64,000 nt of DNA from Mytilus californianus. Its lineage: Eukaryota; Mollusca; Bivalvia; Mytilida; Mytilidae. The stretch lies in NCBI RefSeq assembly GCF_021869535.1, contig NW_026262734.1, positions 91,517,285 to 91,581,284 on the forward strand, given 5' to 3'. The notes under the pieces are model-generated. The model ran no database searches and was not told where the DNA came from. It saw only the letters and a program-made list of their open reading frames with translations. A program made the translations under genes and the position numbers. Position 1 is the stretch's first letter. Each line of letters starts with the position of its first letter. This document shows, in pieces, positions 32,995 through 43,969 of the stretch.

Positions 32995-33324
32995 CTGATA
33001 CTGCGTCAAATTTAACATCAACTGTTGCTCTTTCAAACCTGTTGCCATGTCGACAAAGCCATTTTCCATTGACATTGGCGTTTATTTTACCGCGAATAGT
33101 AAGGACTGTTTCGTTTGTATAGAGATTCTGGTTAATGCTACTGTTGCTGTAATGGTGATGACACAAAACACTTGGATATGACAACAAACAGAATGCCTGT
33201 TCATTGTTGCGTGGATCGCTGAATAAGACTTTAAATTCAAGATTGTCTATCTTGCAGTTCAATCGCAAAATATCTTCACTAATTGTATATGTCATGCATA
33301 TACGACAATGAGATAAAGATAAAT
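32995..33324 (-). CDS. Ig-like domain exon (first Ig seen)
   Basis: This minus-strand exon of 330 bp follows a TTTGTTTACAG acceptor (AG at 33326-33325) and ends at a GTATTC donor (32994-32989), both phase 1. It encodes about 109 residues. LRLNCKI supplies the B-strand Cys and NGKWLCRHG the F-strand Cys. The C strand (FKVLFSD) lacks the usual core Trp, and three extra cysteines (AFCLL, VLCHH and the N-terminal HCRIC) could make further disulfides. NSS and NET are glycosylation sites. If the donor is not used, the frame reads on into a hydrophobic segment and TAA at 32910-32908. So this could instead be a terminal exon of a separate short membrane protein. Confidence 0.72.
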
Positions 33325-33654
33325 CTGTAAACAAAAACAAATATAAGAACTTTATTAAAGAGAATAGATTTAAAAGAAAATAAATCATTCTTGTTCATAT
33401 TGGAGCAGGATTGTCGCTCTAATATTGTCAAGGCACTATTTCATCATATTGATTGTAGTTTTGTTAATATATTCCTTTAGCATCACCTTTTTTTCTGACG
33501 TTATATGCTTTATGAATTTAAATTCATTTATTTTTCATAATGTAGTGGGGTTTTATTATACCTCTGTATCTAATAAAATACGGTTCAAATACGGATAGAT
33601 CACTGGAAACAAATGATTTCCCGAACTATTCTTTGGGTGTTTCTAGTTTCAAAT

Positions 33655-34747
33655 AACTGATAATAAGCTTCATAGATTTTGAAAAAGCATTAACAGCATA
33701 CACAGAAAAAGCTAACGAAAGGAAACATTGGGATATCAGCAAAATTGTACAACTTATCTAAATGTTTTATACAGAATTCAGATGCACTGTAGGTACTTCA
33801 GCAGAGATCAGTTTTTTTGTAAAATCAGGAGTTAGCCAAGGTTGTGTTATGTCATTCCTTCGTTTCATAATAGCTGTCGATTGGGTTATGCAATCTACCA
33901 TCAGTAGTAACAACATAGGTATCAGTTGGACTCTCTTTACCTATCTAGCAGATCTGGACTATGTAGATGATCTGGTCGTATTGTCACATCTAGAAACACA
34001 CATGCAAGCAAGAACCACCAAGTTACAAAAGAAAGCAAGTATGATTGGACTGAACATCGACATCAACAAATCTGAGGTTAGGCCTCTTAACATCATAGAT
34101 CCTCTTGTAATAGATTAAAATGGGACACAACTGAAATGCATTCATCTTTCACTTACTTAGGTAGCATAATTACATCTGAAGGAGGAGCAGACAAAGACAT
34201 CCGAACCAGGATAGGAAAAGCAAGAACTGCGTTTTTAAAGGTACATAACAACTGAAAGTCTAGTAACATCAGTAAGATCAACCAAAACTAGACTATATAA
34301 AAGCTGTGTACTAGCAGTGCTGCTATATAGAGCAGAATGCTGGAGAATGACCAAAAAGGAAATCAACAGGCTTCAAGTTCTCACAACGGCTGCTTACGAA
34401 ATATCTTAGGAATAATCTGGCCGCTGAAGATCACCAACAAAAACCTCCATGAATCAACGGGAACCAACAACATGGAGATTGTACAGAAGCAAAAGGATGG
34501 GGATGGATTGGTCATGTTCTACGTATAGACCAGCTGAGGGCATGACCAGAGTTTCCCTAAGTTGAACACTCGAGAGGAAAAGGAAAAGAGGACGCCCCAA
34601 AACAACTTGGCGAAGAACAGTTGAAGCTGAAACGAAAGACCACGGGATCAATGGGGGCGAGATAGAAAAGACAGCACAGAATAGAGATGAGTGAAATGAT
34701 CAAGTCCTTGTCCTATGTGCCACCGAGCATGACTGGGTAGATATGTA
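33655..34747 (+). pseudogene. 5'-truncated LINE (endonuclease-reverse transcriptase) relic
   Basis: IDFEKALTAY opens the palm. MFYTEFRCTVGTSAEISFFV, then SGVSQGCVMS (motif B) and YVDDLVVLSH (motif C, about 33960-33990) follow in one frame (33762-34118). After a stop and frameshift come FTYLGSIITSEGGADKDI, RLYKSCVLAVLLYRAECW, RKRGRPKTTWRRTVEAE and finally TEHDWVD near 34735. This order is typical of LINEs carrying an apurinic endonuclease. The endonuclease half is missing and the frame is broken several times. The clade, possibly RTE-like, is not certain. Confidence 0.8.
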
Positions 34748-34749
34748 GG

Positions 34750-35335
34750 TAAGTAGGCTTTTAGTTTTGACATTCAGCAACTCAGAAGATCGGAATCAGA
34801 GATTTACAAGCATTTTATCAGCCGACACAGCTGATATAGTTTTTTATCACTTTGAAATGGAGTTATTGGTATAATAAAACAGTTATATAACAGTTAGTAT
34901 GGAATATAGCAGTTTTAAATTTACCTTCGACACAACTTACTTTCCTCCGCGGTGCGTCGGTCAATAGTCAATGTCTCGGGAAAATAAAATGGCGATATCC
35001 CTTAGTACTGTTAAATAACTGTATTCTTTATAGAAACTAAGATTTATGACAAATATAGAAAACACTATGACATAGCATTTCATAAATATATTTTAAAACA
35101 CCGAAAGATAAACCTTAATGATAAATTTTGTTTTTACCTTCGCTAATTATATCACCCTACTGCTAAAATCTCGTACCACGGCTTTAAGACATGTACATGA
35201 GCACAATTTATCAGAGACGTTACAATGTTTCAGGAGAAATTTTCGACGACATCAAATTGTGTGATGAGACGTTATCAAGCTAACTTAAGAATCATCAAGC
35301 GTTAAACTGTCTAATGGATGGAGAAAGACCAGACA
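34750..35335. other. No supported feature
   Basis: AT-rich, no open frame of note and no recognised repeat. Confidence 0.4.
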
Positions 35336-35339
35336 TATA

Positions 35340-35900
35340 TTAAGTATAAACTGATTATTGGATTTTCTGCATAAAGATATCGTAATTATATATCACCCGC
35401 TCGACAAAATATGAAGCTTTTGGCTGGCAGCTGATATTTTACGAAATCAATGTGTATAAAACCCCATTCTCTATATTTGTCATATGTATTAGGTTTTGAG
35501 GACGTATTTTTTAACAGACAGTAAACATTCCTATGGGAACCAACTGTAACCCTCTGCTATCCGCCTTGTTGATTCATTATCAGGAAACAGACTTTATATA
35601 GAAGCTTAACCAGAAGAATAAAAAGAAGCCGGCATAAACCTCTATTTTATAATTGAAAGATTGACAACTATGTCGACTATCGGTGCTATCCCAATGAACT
35701 AAAAATTAAAAATACCACAAATACAGTAAATTTGCCCCATGTCGTTACTTTAATCTAGAAATTAATAATTAAGAATGGTTAAGAACTAAACTTTACCACA
35801 CAAGAGATGATTTTGATTTTTCCTTAATGATTATTAATTTTCCATTTCTGTATGGCAACATTCCAGCAGCCCCTGCATATTGAGTATATTTATATATATA
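35340..35900 (+). pseudogene. Decayed reverse transcriptase copy interrupted by a MITE
   Basis: Recoverable blocks in order are IPMGTNCNPLLSALL (from about 35527, motif B region), YPNELKIKNTTNT (about 35680-35720), and RDDFDFS followed by INFPFLYGNIPAAPAY (35802-35885). A stop then replaces the usual glycine before VYL. The block order is the same as in the copies at 2290 and 31017 and defines one family. The sequence breaks off at 35901, where a MITE begins. Multiple stops rule out function. Confidence 0.78.
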
Positions 35901-35901
35901 T

Positions 35902-36438
35902 GTTAGACTCAGATCGACGTCCGTTCCTCAAATCGACGTCCAAATCTAACGTCATGTTCTCAAATCAGTGTCCAATATTTTAACCCTTTAATCGACGTAC
36001 AATGTGACGTAATGAATCACAAAACGACGTCCGATCGCTGAGGAGATTCTCATCGTGATGTCTAAATTCATTGAATTATTCATTTCTAAATTGATATCTG
36101 TTTATATTATCAGTATCGTTTTGACTTTTTGTGTAGTAGCTTTCAGAAAAGAATATCACCAGCATCATATTACTATTACATATACATGCATGTTAATATT
36201 TTGGCGAGAGACGTTCATATTCTCGACCTACCTTGTCGTTTTCCTTTTTTTTTCATATGAATAAATGACATGTGGGTATACATTGTACGACAATAAGACA
36301 ACAACCCAAAAACAAAGATAATCAAAAGACATCTAGAGGACAGTATATTTGGAAATTTATTTTATTGTGATGTCAGTTTTGGACGTCGATTTGAGGAACG
36401 GACGTCGATTAGAGACCGGACGTTGATCTGAGTCTTAC
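35902..36438. mobile_element. MITE with GACGTC-rich terminal inverted repeats
   Basis: The left end GTTAGACTCAGATCGACGTC and the right end (reverse complement of GATCTGAGTCTTAC) are inverted copies with one mismatch at the tips. Inside both ends the block ATCGACGTCCGTTCCTCAAA is present; the right arm has one extra ACGTCC-type unit. Total length is about 537 bp. It has no transposase; the 69-residue frame at 36055 is unremarkable. The flanks are AT repeats, so the target duplication (possibly TA-rich) cannot be fixed. Confidence 0.8.
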
Positions 36439-36439
36439 A

Positions 36440-37565
36440 ATATATATAGTATTGAATATAGTTTGGTAAGTCCATTTCATCGACAGACTTAGGAAGCGTT
36501 GATTCTAGAAAAAGAAACCACGGTAAATGATTTGGCTGACGTCACGGCAATGGACTAACTATATGGACGTTATAACACCAAGAGTTACTTAATATCATGA
36601 AGAATGTCATAATAACAAAATTAAGATTTTTGACATTAAACGGCAATTTGTTAAATAGGTTTTGGTCAAAATGTATATGAGCCAAGGTCAAACCCAAAAA
36701 GATATTTTACATACATAAACGTCTGCTACACCTTACGTTAAAATATTTTTCCGGTAAAGCTTTGGCTAATATCTGTTAACATGGATGACAAGATAGTAAA
36801 TCAGGCTATTTTGGCAATCTTTGTAGTTTTTCACCTAAAGCTAAAAATTTAAAGCCTTGCTCTAAACATGTCTTGTTATTTGGTTGATTTTTCATGCATT
36901 TTTTTTTTTCGAATTCAAGTGGGCAAAAAAAGACATTATCCTATCTTCTCCTACTTAGGTTTATAAACACTATTATCGCGAACAATGCATGCGAAATGCA
37001 ATTATTTCATTAAGTTCCTGCAAGTGAGAACAAAGAGCCAACTGCATATCACGATCAATGAACAATAGGAAAGGAAAAGTCGTTCTGTTTATCATAAATC
37101 ATTATATAGATATTGGTATTTAGTGAAATTATACTTAAAATATATTAAAAAGATATCGGTCTATTAATGTTTGCATGCGAATTATTGCATTTTAATTGGA
37201 AATGAAACATCATTTTAGAAAGCACAAGATTTACGACTGTCAATTAAAAAAAATGATAAATTGTCTACATACATACATAATAAGGTAAGTATTGTCATTT
37301 AAAGGCGTTCACTCGTATTGCTATAGTAGGCAAGGTGACACAAATAATCTTTATTCCGTTTGTTTATTTACCAGGACCTTATGTTTTCCTTTTTAACCGT
37401 GCGTTAATTGGCAGATTATTGCATAATTAAGGTATTTCCTTTTTCCTTACTCAAAACATAAAAACCTTGTTATGGATGAACACTGTAGCCGTAATAGGTA
37501 GAAAAAAACACCGAAGGGTGGAATTTGTTCAGGACCGTATCCTGTACCGAAAAAATTCAAAGACT
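36440..37565. other. No supported feature
   Basis: AT-rich sequence without recognised exon or repeat. Confidence 0.4.
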
Positions 37566-37574
37566 CATTGGTAG

Positions 37575-38010
37575 GGTTATGTCATTTTTTTAAACTTAAC
37601 CGATCTCGGTTGGCTACTAAAACTCGGACACTGCATCTCGTAGCCTCCAAAGATCTTCACCAATGATCATCAATTCATGTGACCTTGAAAATGCCTTAGG
37701 GTCAAATTGTAAGGTTTAACTTGACCTTTGACCTTTCATCTTGCTATGCAATAATCTCAGAAACCATTATAATTAAAGAAGTCTTGAATAGTGAAAAACG
37801 TTTAAGTCATTAACGCGCAATTTTGTTACAGTTTAACCTTTCAATAAGGGACATAACCCCCGTTAACGGTTTCTGAAAAGACAAAGTTAGCTTTAACTCT
37901 TAAACCAAAGGTCGTAGACCTATTGGGAACTTTAGCAATGACATGGGGACCAATGACCTTGACAAAAGATCATAAAAGTCAAAGGTCAAGGTCATGTCAT
38001 TGATAGCGAA
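37575..38010. repeat. Dispersed repeat rich in TGACCT/AGGTCA half-sites
   Basis: GTGACCTTGAAAATG (about 37679), TTGACCTTTGACCTTTC (about 37720), AATGACCTTGAC (about 37950) and GTCAAAGGTCAAGGTCATG (about 37978) lie within 320 bp, at both ends of a low-complexity segment. TGACCTTTGACCT is the form of a direct repeat spaced by one base (DR1). This resembles a dispersed bivalve repeat. Receptor binding is possible but untested. Confidence 0.5.
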
Positions 38011-38019
38011 TTTTGTGTT

Positions 38020-40550
38020 GTTGATGAAGCCAATTCTATTCTATTCAGATCAATTTACAAGCTTCGTTTATACGTTGACGTTTTAAATATCTCGATCAAG
38101 TTTTTATCGTTCATAGGGGAATAGTTCAATATATTTATTAATTATAAACTCGTATGGTGCTACTCAATGCAAACGAAAAAGATTGAATTATAGAAAGAAA
38201 TTAAATGTTTGACTTACATTATATATGCTTCTTGCAATTCCTGTACTGCTTCTTTTTTTTTTGTTGATCTATATTAACTGATCAAGATTTAAAATGGGAG
38301 AGGTTCCTTTGGTTATTTGAGGTTTTAGAATTAATGACAGATTTTTGATTATTTCTGCTCCATGTTTTCAATACTTTCTTAATCCGACCAATTAAGAGCT
38401 TGACAAATTATATCTGAGACATATGACTATTGTTGATGTTTGTCGGACTGAGCAATGAAAATCTGAATCAGTCATAAGCAAATTGCTAGCAGGAACACGT
38501 GAACGTGCTGTTCCTAGACAATTCCTCTTACTGTCCTTACAACAACGGTACATGTTGGCAAAATTTGTTAATGACCATTTCACGCCCTTAAAATTTTAAC
38601 CACATAATTGCCAAAAGACACTGTAAAGGGTGGGACAAATGCCAAACAGAATTTACAAAACAGAACTCAAAACATGCAAACTTTTTGTAGATAGTGAAGT
38701 AATGAATGAAATGAATGTTTACACATTTAAATTACATGAACTAAATATTTGAAAATTAGAATTAAAAGGATTAATCTAGTTTTACGTTATTAAACTCTGT
38801 TAGTATATGATTGCCTCTGGATGTCCTTTAATGATTCTTGTCGTTGGGTTGCTGTCCGACTCTATGATTTTACACTAAATGTAAGTTTTCTTACATATAC
38901 TTGGTTCAGTCATTTGTTAAAATGCACCTTTCTAGTTTCTGTCGGGATATGCATGACACTTTCCGTAAGAATTGTTGAAATATTTGCGAACAATAGTTTC
39001 GAATGTTTACGAAATTATGCAGAGATGAAACCAATGTATGTGGCGCTAATAGACTACCGTGATTTGTATTCATACTAAAGATACATGTAAAACTGCAATA
39101 TCCTAGATGCAACTTCAATTATGTAGTCAGTGGAAATGAGTACGCTATTAGTTAAACATGAGTAACTCTTTCATAACAGTCAGTAAACACAATATAGTGA
39201 AACCAATGCAAACAAATGTTAAAAAAATATAGTTTTTTTGTTATCATAGATGGATATCCTACGATACTGACGGAGTAAGTCAACAAGGGGTGATTTTTTT
39301 AGATACCTGAACGCATTGTATTTGATGTACAAAACCACTTTTTATACATATTAAGTAACACTTTTTAGGAACGAAAAGTTCTTGTTTAAATTGTTTTCTA
39401 GATACCTGTATATATGAATACGAGGAGTATTTGTCAAGTCTTGACATGCAAAACAATATGATACATGTATAAACAAAACCATCCACGGATGGCGTTCTTA
39501 AATAGCGATTGGATCATATGCAGAGGTTAAATAAGGTAAGATAAGGTATTTTCATTCCAATTCATGGGCTCATGATGAGTAATGTAATTCATTAAAATGT
39601 TTCATATAATAGAAAAACACAGAGGATTTTGACAATAATAAATACATATATAATCATCCTAATATTTGTTTGCCACTGCTAGACCAGAGCCATAAGTACA
39701 CGTACAAAAAGCACTAATGAAAACATTATATATATACATTTATATATTTAGAATACTGATCTCACCCTATTTATCTAGTTTAATTTTGTAGGTTCATCAT
39801 CGAAATTGATTTTTAAAAGACACCGATATATATGCTTACCTCTAAAAATAACTAATATGAACAAAATAGATACTGTCGCCATTGAATATAATCAACGAAG
39901 CCAATATATAATTTGTTTTGGGAAGGAAATGCATTTTCCTGGATACATTGTTTTTTTTTCTAAATTTCCTTATTTTATAATTTCGTGCGTTGGTATGTGT
40001 CACCTAAGTATGACAGTTGATGACACTAAAGGAAATATTTTAAAACAAAATATTTTTAGTGTAATATCCTGTTAAATCTATCAGTTTTACAAATATAGTA
40101 TAGATAAGGCATTTCCTGCTAACATAACACAAAACCAGCTTTGTTTGTGTTTCAGGATTTTCATTTCTATACAACACGTTTAAAAATGATTGTAAACTAT
40201 CAGATTTTATTGCAAGAATCCTAATTTCATTGTCATTTTTTTCGTGGATAGATACTTATACTATATCCCCTCAAATAGCATTTTACAACTAACAAGAACG
40301 AAGAACGGATAATGGATAAATGTATAAGCGAAAATCCTACTGTACAGTTTTTATTATGTGATGAAGGTTTATATCTTTGCTTATCATATCCATACATAAA
40401 ATTACTAGAGAGTTTTTTGCAAGAGAAAACCATTGTGTCGATTTCACCTGATTGTTACTTTCCTCGATCAACACGTTTAGTGTAATCAGTGAATAAAATT
40501 ACTAATGGTGTACTAAACGGTGATTCCTATACATTTCATATCATTTAAAC
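38020..40550. other. No supported gene
   Basis: AT-rich. Frames at 38392-38583 (minus), 38821-39078 (plus), 39280-39486 (minus) and 39806-40075 (plus) have no domain. None offers a phase-1 signal-peptide exon for the receptor. Confidence 0.4.
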
Positions 40551-40556
40551 GTAAAG

Positions 40557-40935
40557 ATTTGATTGATTAATAATTGATTGTTGTTTGATTAACATCCAGT
40601 GACTAATAGTTCATGCATATTTAGGACAAGCACAAATCAACGATTTGACCAGATGTTATAGATAGGCTCTGTAAAGTGGTACGACCATGGTTTAGGTTTG
40701 AAACTTAAGACTGCCACTAACAAATGGTTGTAAGTTGGACATTTTGGATTTGAAAAGAAACTTGCTTTACAACGGGTCACCTACTTACCCCTCATAGAGT
40801 TGTTGCAGGGGTTCGTTAACGGGCAGAGAGCGGTACTTTTGTTGCAGGAAGCTTATAATATATCGCCCTTATTTTAACCGGACGTTACTGCATATTTATT
40901 CATCCCGCACAGCATGGGTCCAACTGCGATTAAAT
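40557..40935 (-). repeat. Dispersed bivalve repeat (GCCACTGGACGTTAAGC family), inverted copy
   Basis: Starts with ATTGATTGTTGTTTGATTAAC then CATCCAGTGACTAATAG and ends near CATCCCGCACAGCATGG. These are the complements of the tail and head of the copy at 42973-43310. It is a diverged copy with an AATC-type tail. The class is not settled; it may be a SINE. Confidence 0.65.
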
Positions 40936-41653
40936 AAGTTCAGGTGATCATATTTCTTAACCCAAAGCGAACTTTTTATTTAAAATGAAAATGTTAACAG
41001 TAAAAATATCTCATTTCTTTACAAAATTCCTAAGACTGAGTTCATAAATCGGTATTCAAAGTTAAAACAACGTTTTACTTGACTTGAATACATTTATGCA
41101 TCTATCTGAAACTTTCAAAGGATTTGGCATACAGATTCCGTTCTGTGAGCTTTAAATGCATACAAACTTTCGAAACTTTTCAAAAGACAATTGCAAGATT
41201 ATTTGTAAGATAAAACTATGTATTCATATAATAGGAAAATCTAAGATTTTCTGTGTCTTAAGCTTGTACAAGTAAATTGTAACTTATATAACAATGTTCG
41301 TAATGAAATATATGTTTTAAAATTTTTTGGAATATGAATAGAAACACACATGTAGTAATCTCTTTCATAATAACTCTTAAAAGGATATAATGATTCTCCC
41401 ACTTCCATTGATACCTGTATAGCTACACCACTATAAACAGAACATCACTAGCTGTTGGTAAAGTAATAAAAACAGTTTACTGTCATAAAAGTACTGTACA
41501 AATAGTTAATATTTAGTACACATAATGACATATGCATAAAGACTGTTTTAAAGATTGTTTCAGCTATTACAGGAATATAAAGGCTTTTCAAGTTATTCCT
41601 CTTTAAACTGTTTTATGATATTGTTAATATTATAACTAAGTTGATAGTATACA

Positions 41654-41790
41654 CATACTGCCCTTGGATGAAGGTGTTAGGGTAGATTAACACACGAGGG
41701 GAAAAATTATCACCCAAGACGAAGTCGCGGGTGATAATTTTTTCATCGAGTGTGTAAATCACCCTAAGACCTTCATTCAAGGGCAGTATG
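41654..41790. repeat. 137-bp near-perfect palindrome (hairpin MITE)
   Basis: The left arm CATACTGCCCTTGGATGAAG pairs with the right arm CTTCATTCAAGGGCAGTATG. Pairing continues inward through TTAGGGT/ACCCTAA, CACAC/GTGTG and AAAAATTATCACCC/GGGTGATAATTTTT to a central loop AAGACGAAGTCGC. It has a single mismatch about every ten bases. It encodes nothing and is probably a foldback element. Confidence 0.9.
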
Positions 41791-42972
41791 TTTTTGCGTG
41801 AACCCTTATATTGGTGAGTTTTTGAACTTCTATGGGCCATTCAGATACCCTCTGAAACAAGATTCTCGGAACGTCTCGAAAATATTCGAATATTTACACA
41901 GGTAGTTATCTATGTCTTTGATAAGGTCCCCGGCTATATGGATAGGCTACCACGTGAAATTGTATATTTCAACAATCAAAGTTCATTTGTAGATCGGAAA
42001 GTTAAACAGTAAAGACTAGACTGCAGTAAAAACATCACTTATATATTCCAGCCTATTTGCCTTTTGACAATACATATTCGTTTTTATGTGAACGTTTATT
42101 AAATATAAAGTATTATGATAACGCAATTATATCATTTATGTTTTGAGACAGTTCCTATACGCGTTGTGTGTAGCATTTGATACAACGTGCTATTGTGCAT
42201 TGTGACAATGCACTTGGGAATAATTTTACTGACAATATGTTATGTCCAAGAATTAATGATTATTTCTGAACGTTTATCACGTGATATTTTGTATTTCCAT
42301 CATAGCCTGAGCAAATGTTGGAAAGCACGAAGAAACGGTGTTACTGTTTAAATATCGGAAACACAGTGGTCAAAAAGCAGAAAAATAATCAAATAAAACG
42401 ATATCTCTGTCAAAAATATTTTATTTCATTAATAGATAATAACAGACCAAGGGAATATTATTGTTATATTATGTCCCACGTGTTTAAACAATGAATACAT
42501 TTATGAAAAGTATATGCAACATAAGAGCATCAATTATCAGGGATGCACACAAATAAATTAGTATCTAAGATTTAAACTATAGTGAATAAAAAAATGCTTG
42601 CAAATGTTTCAGTATACCAGGATTTTAAATCCTTGCATCTCACAAAAAAAAACCCGTTATTAATATTTTACAATAATCTTTTAATTACTATGTTAACTAT
42701 TTTATACCGTTTTAGTTTTGGTTTTAAAAGTCTGCTTATATTTTATATAGCAATATATTAGGGAAAGTTAAACTTGAAAAAAAGATTGATTTAATAAGAT
42801 TGATTTGATAAAAAATGTCCATCAGAAAATACTTTTTATGGTTATTGATAGTATATTTTAAATTTTCGTAAAAGATTTAGTAACAGAATACATGTATATG
42901 TTATTTGAATTTAAATTCTTTTTTGCTTTTTTTTGTTTTGTTTTAAATATTTCAACCTTATAACATGTAAAT

Positions 42973-43310
42973 CTGTGCGGGATGTATTCAGCCTCCTCCA
43001 GTAAGAATGGGGACGTTAAATCCGATGCCTCGTGTAGAGAGAGTTCCACGCTCTTTGCACACGAAGAACCCCTTGCAACAACTCTAAGGGGTCAGAAGGT
43101 GGCCTGTTGCAAGCAAAACTTTCTGTCCCTATCCAATATACCCTCTTTTTCCAGTGGCAGTTCAAATTTCCCCGACATTCGTCCCGGACCCCTCTTATTA
43201 CAGGACCTACATATTGTATTTATTGTTAATTTGTTTTCGTCCTATGCATGCATGATAAATTTGCCACTGGACGTTAAGCAATCAACAATCATCAATCAAT
43301 CAATTAATCA
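42973..43310 (+). repeat. Dispersed bivalve repeat (GCCACTGGACGTTAAGC family)
   Basis: Head TGTGCGGGATGTATTCAGCC, middle GTTCCACGCTCTTTGCAC and CCTGTTGCAAGCAAAAC, and tail TTGCCACTGGACGTTAAGCA ending in an (AATC)n-like run are those of a very common bivalve repeat. The open frame across it (42982-43380) is not a gene. Confidence 0.7.
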
Positions 43311-43914
43311 ATCTAAATCTTTGCACTATGGTGCAATTTTTTTTAATTGTATGCATTGTGTTGACCAGCTATCCTACTAACGTCTTGGTTCATTCACATT
43401 ACCCTGTTCACACGACACAACTAAATAGGATTTGATTTGAAATCCGATTTGACATCAATATTGGTTTGCGTTCACACAAATTCCGGATTAAATGGCTATG
43501 AATCCGGATTCAAACTACTTGAGGTAGGTAGTCTGACCTCCGAATTCAACTAACATTAGATTTGAGCCTAGAATGAATATACGTGATGATGCAAATGCAT
43601 ATTCTAATCCAGAATATTAGTGCATATGCTTTCCATTTTCCATTCACTATTTCTTGCGCAAGAAAGTTACGTGCATGCATAAATTCTATTTGAATTTTCG
43701 CATTTCCTAACTTAATTCAGGACACGGCAGTAAGAGCTTGACAAGTGACTTTGATGCATGGTCATCATAAAGGTATTCTGACATTTAGTTATTTCTCTTT
43801 TTTTTTTTTCTTTTTTTTTTGAGTGACTACCCTATATATATTATAAACTTTAAATTTTCGAAATACTTCAATTCTCTTCAACTTTTCTTGGCTCTTTAAA
43901 TTTTTATGATTTGA

Positions 43915-43960
43915 GCAATACTGATGAGTCTTTTGTAGACTTGCGCGCGCGTATGGCGTA
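43915..43960 (+). ncRNA. Decayed hammerhead ribozyme in a dispersed repeat
   Basis: CTGATGA (43921-43927) and stem II GTC/GAC (43928-43940) are intact. The following GAAAC is replaced by TTGCG, so the catalytic core is destroyed. GCGCGCG and TATGGCGTA continue as stem III and stem I remnants. Second relic of the dispersed hammerhead repeats common in mussels. Confidence 0.55.
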
Positions 43961-43969
43961 AAAAAATTG

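Noticed and set aside
39280..39486. Minus-strand frame with a hydrophobic start as the missing signal-peptide exon
   Set aside because: The only plausible donor (CAG then GTATCT) is phase 0, which does not match the phase-1 Ig exons, and the hydrophobic core is weak.
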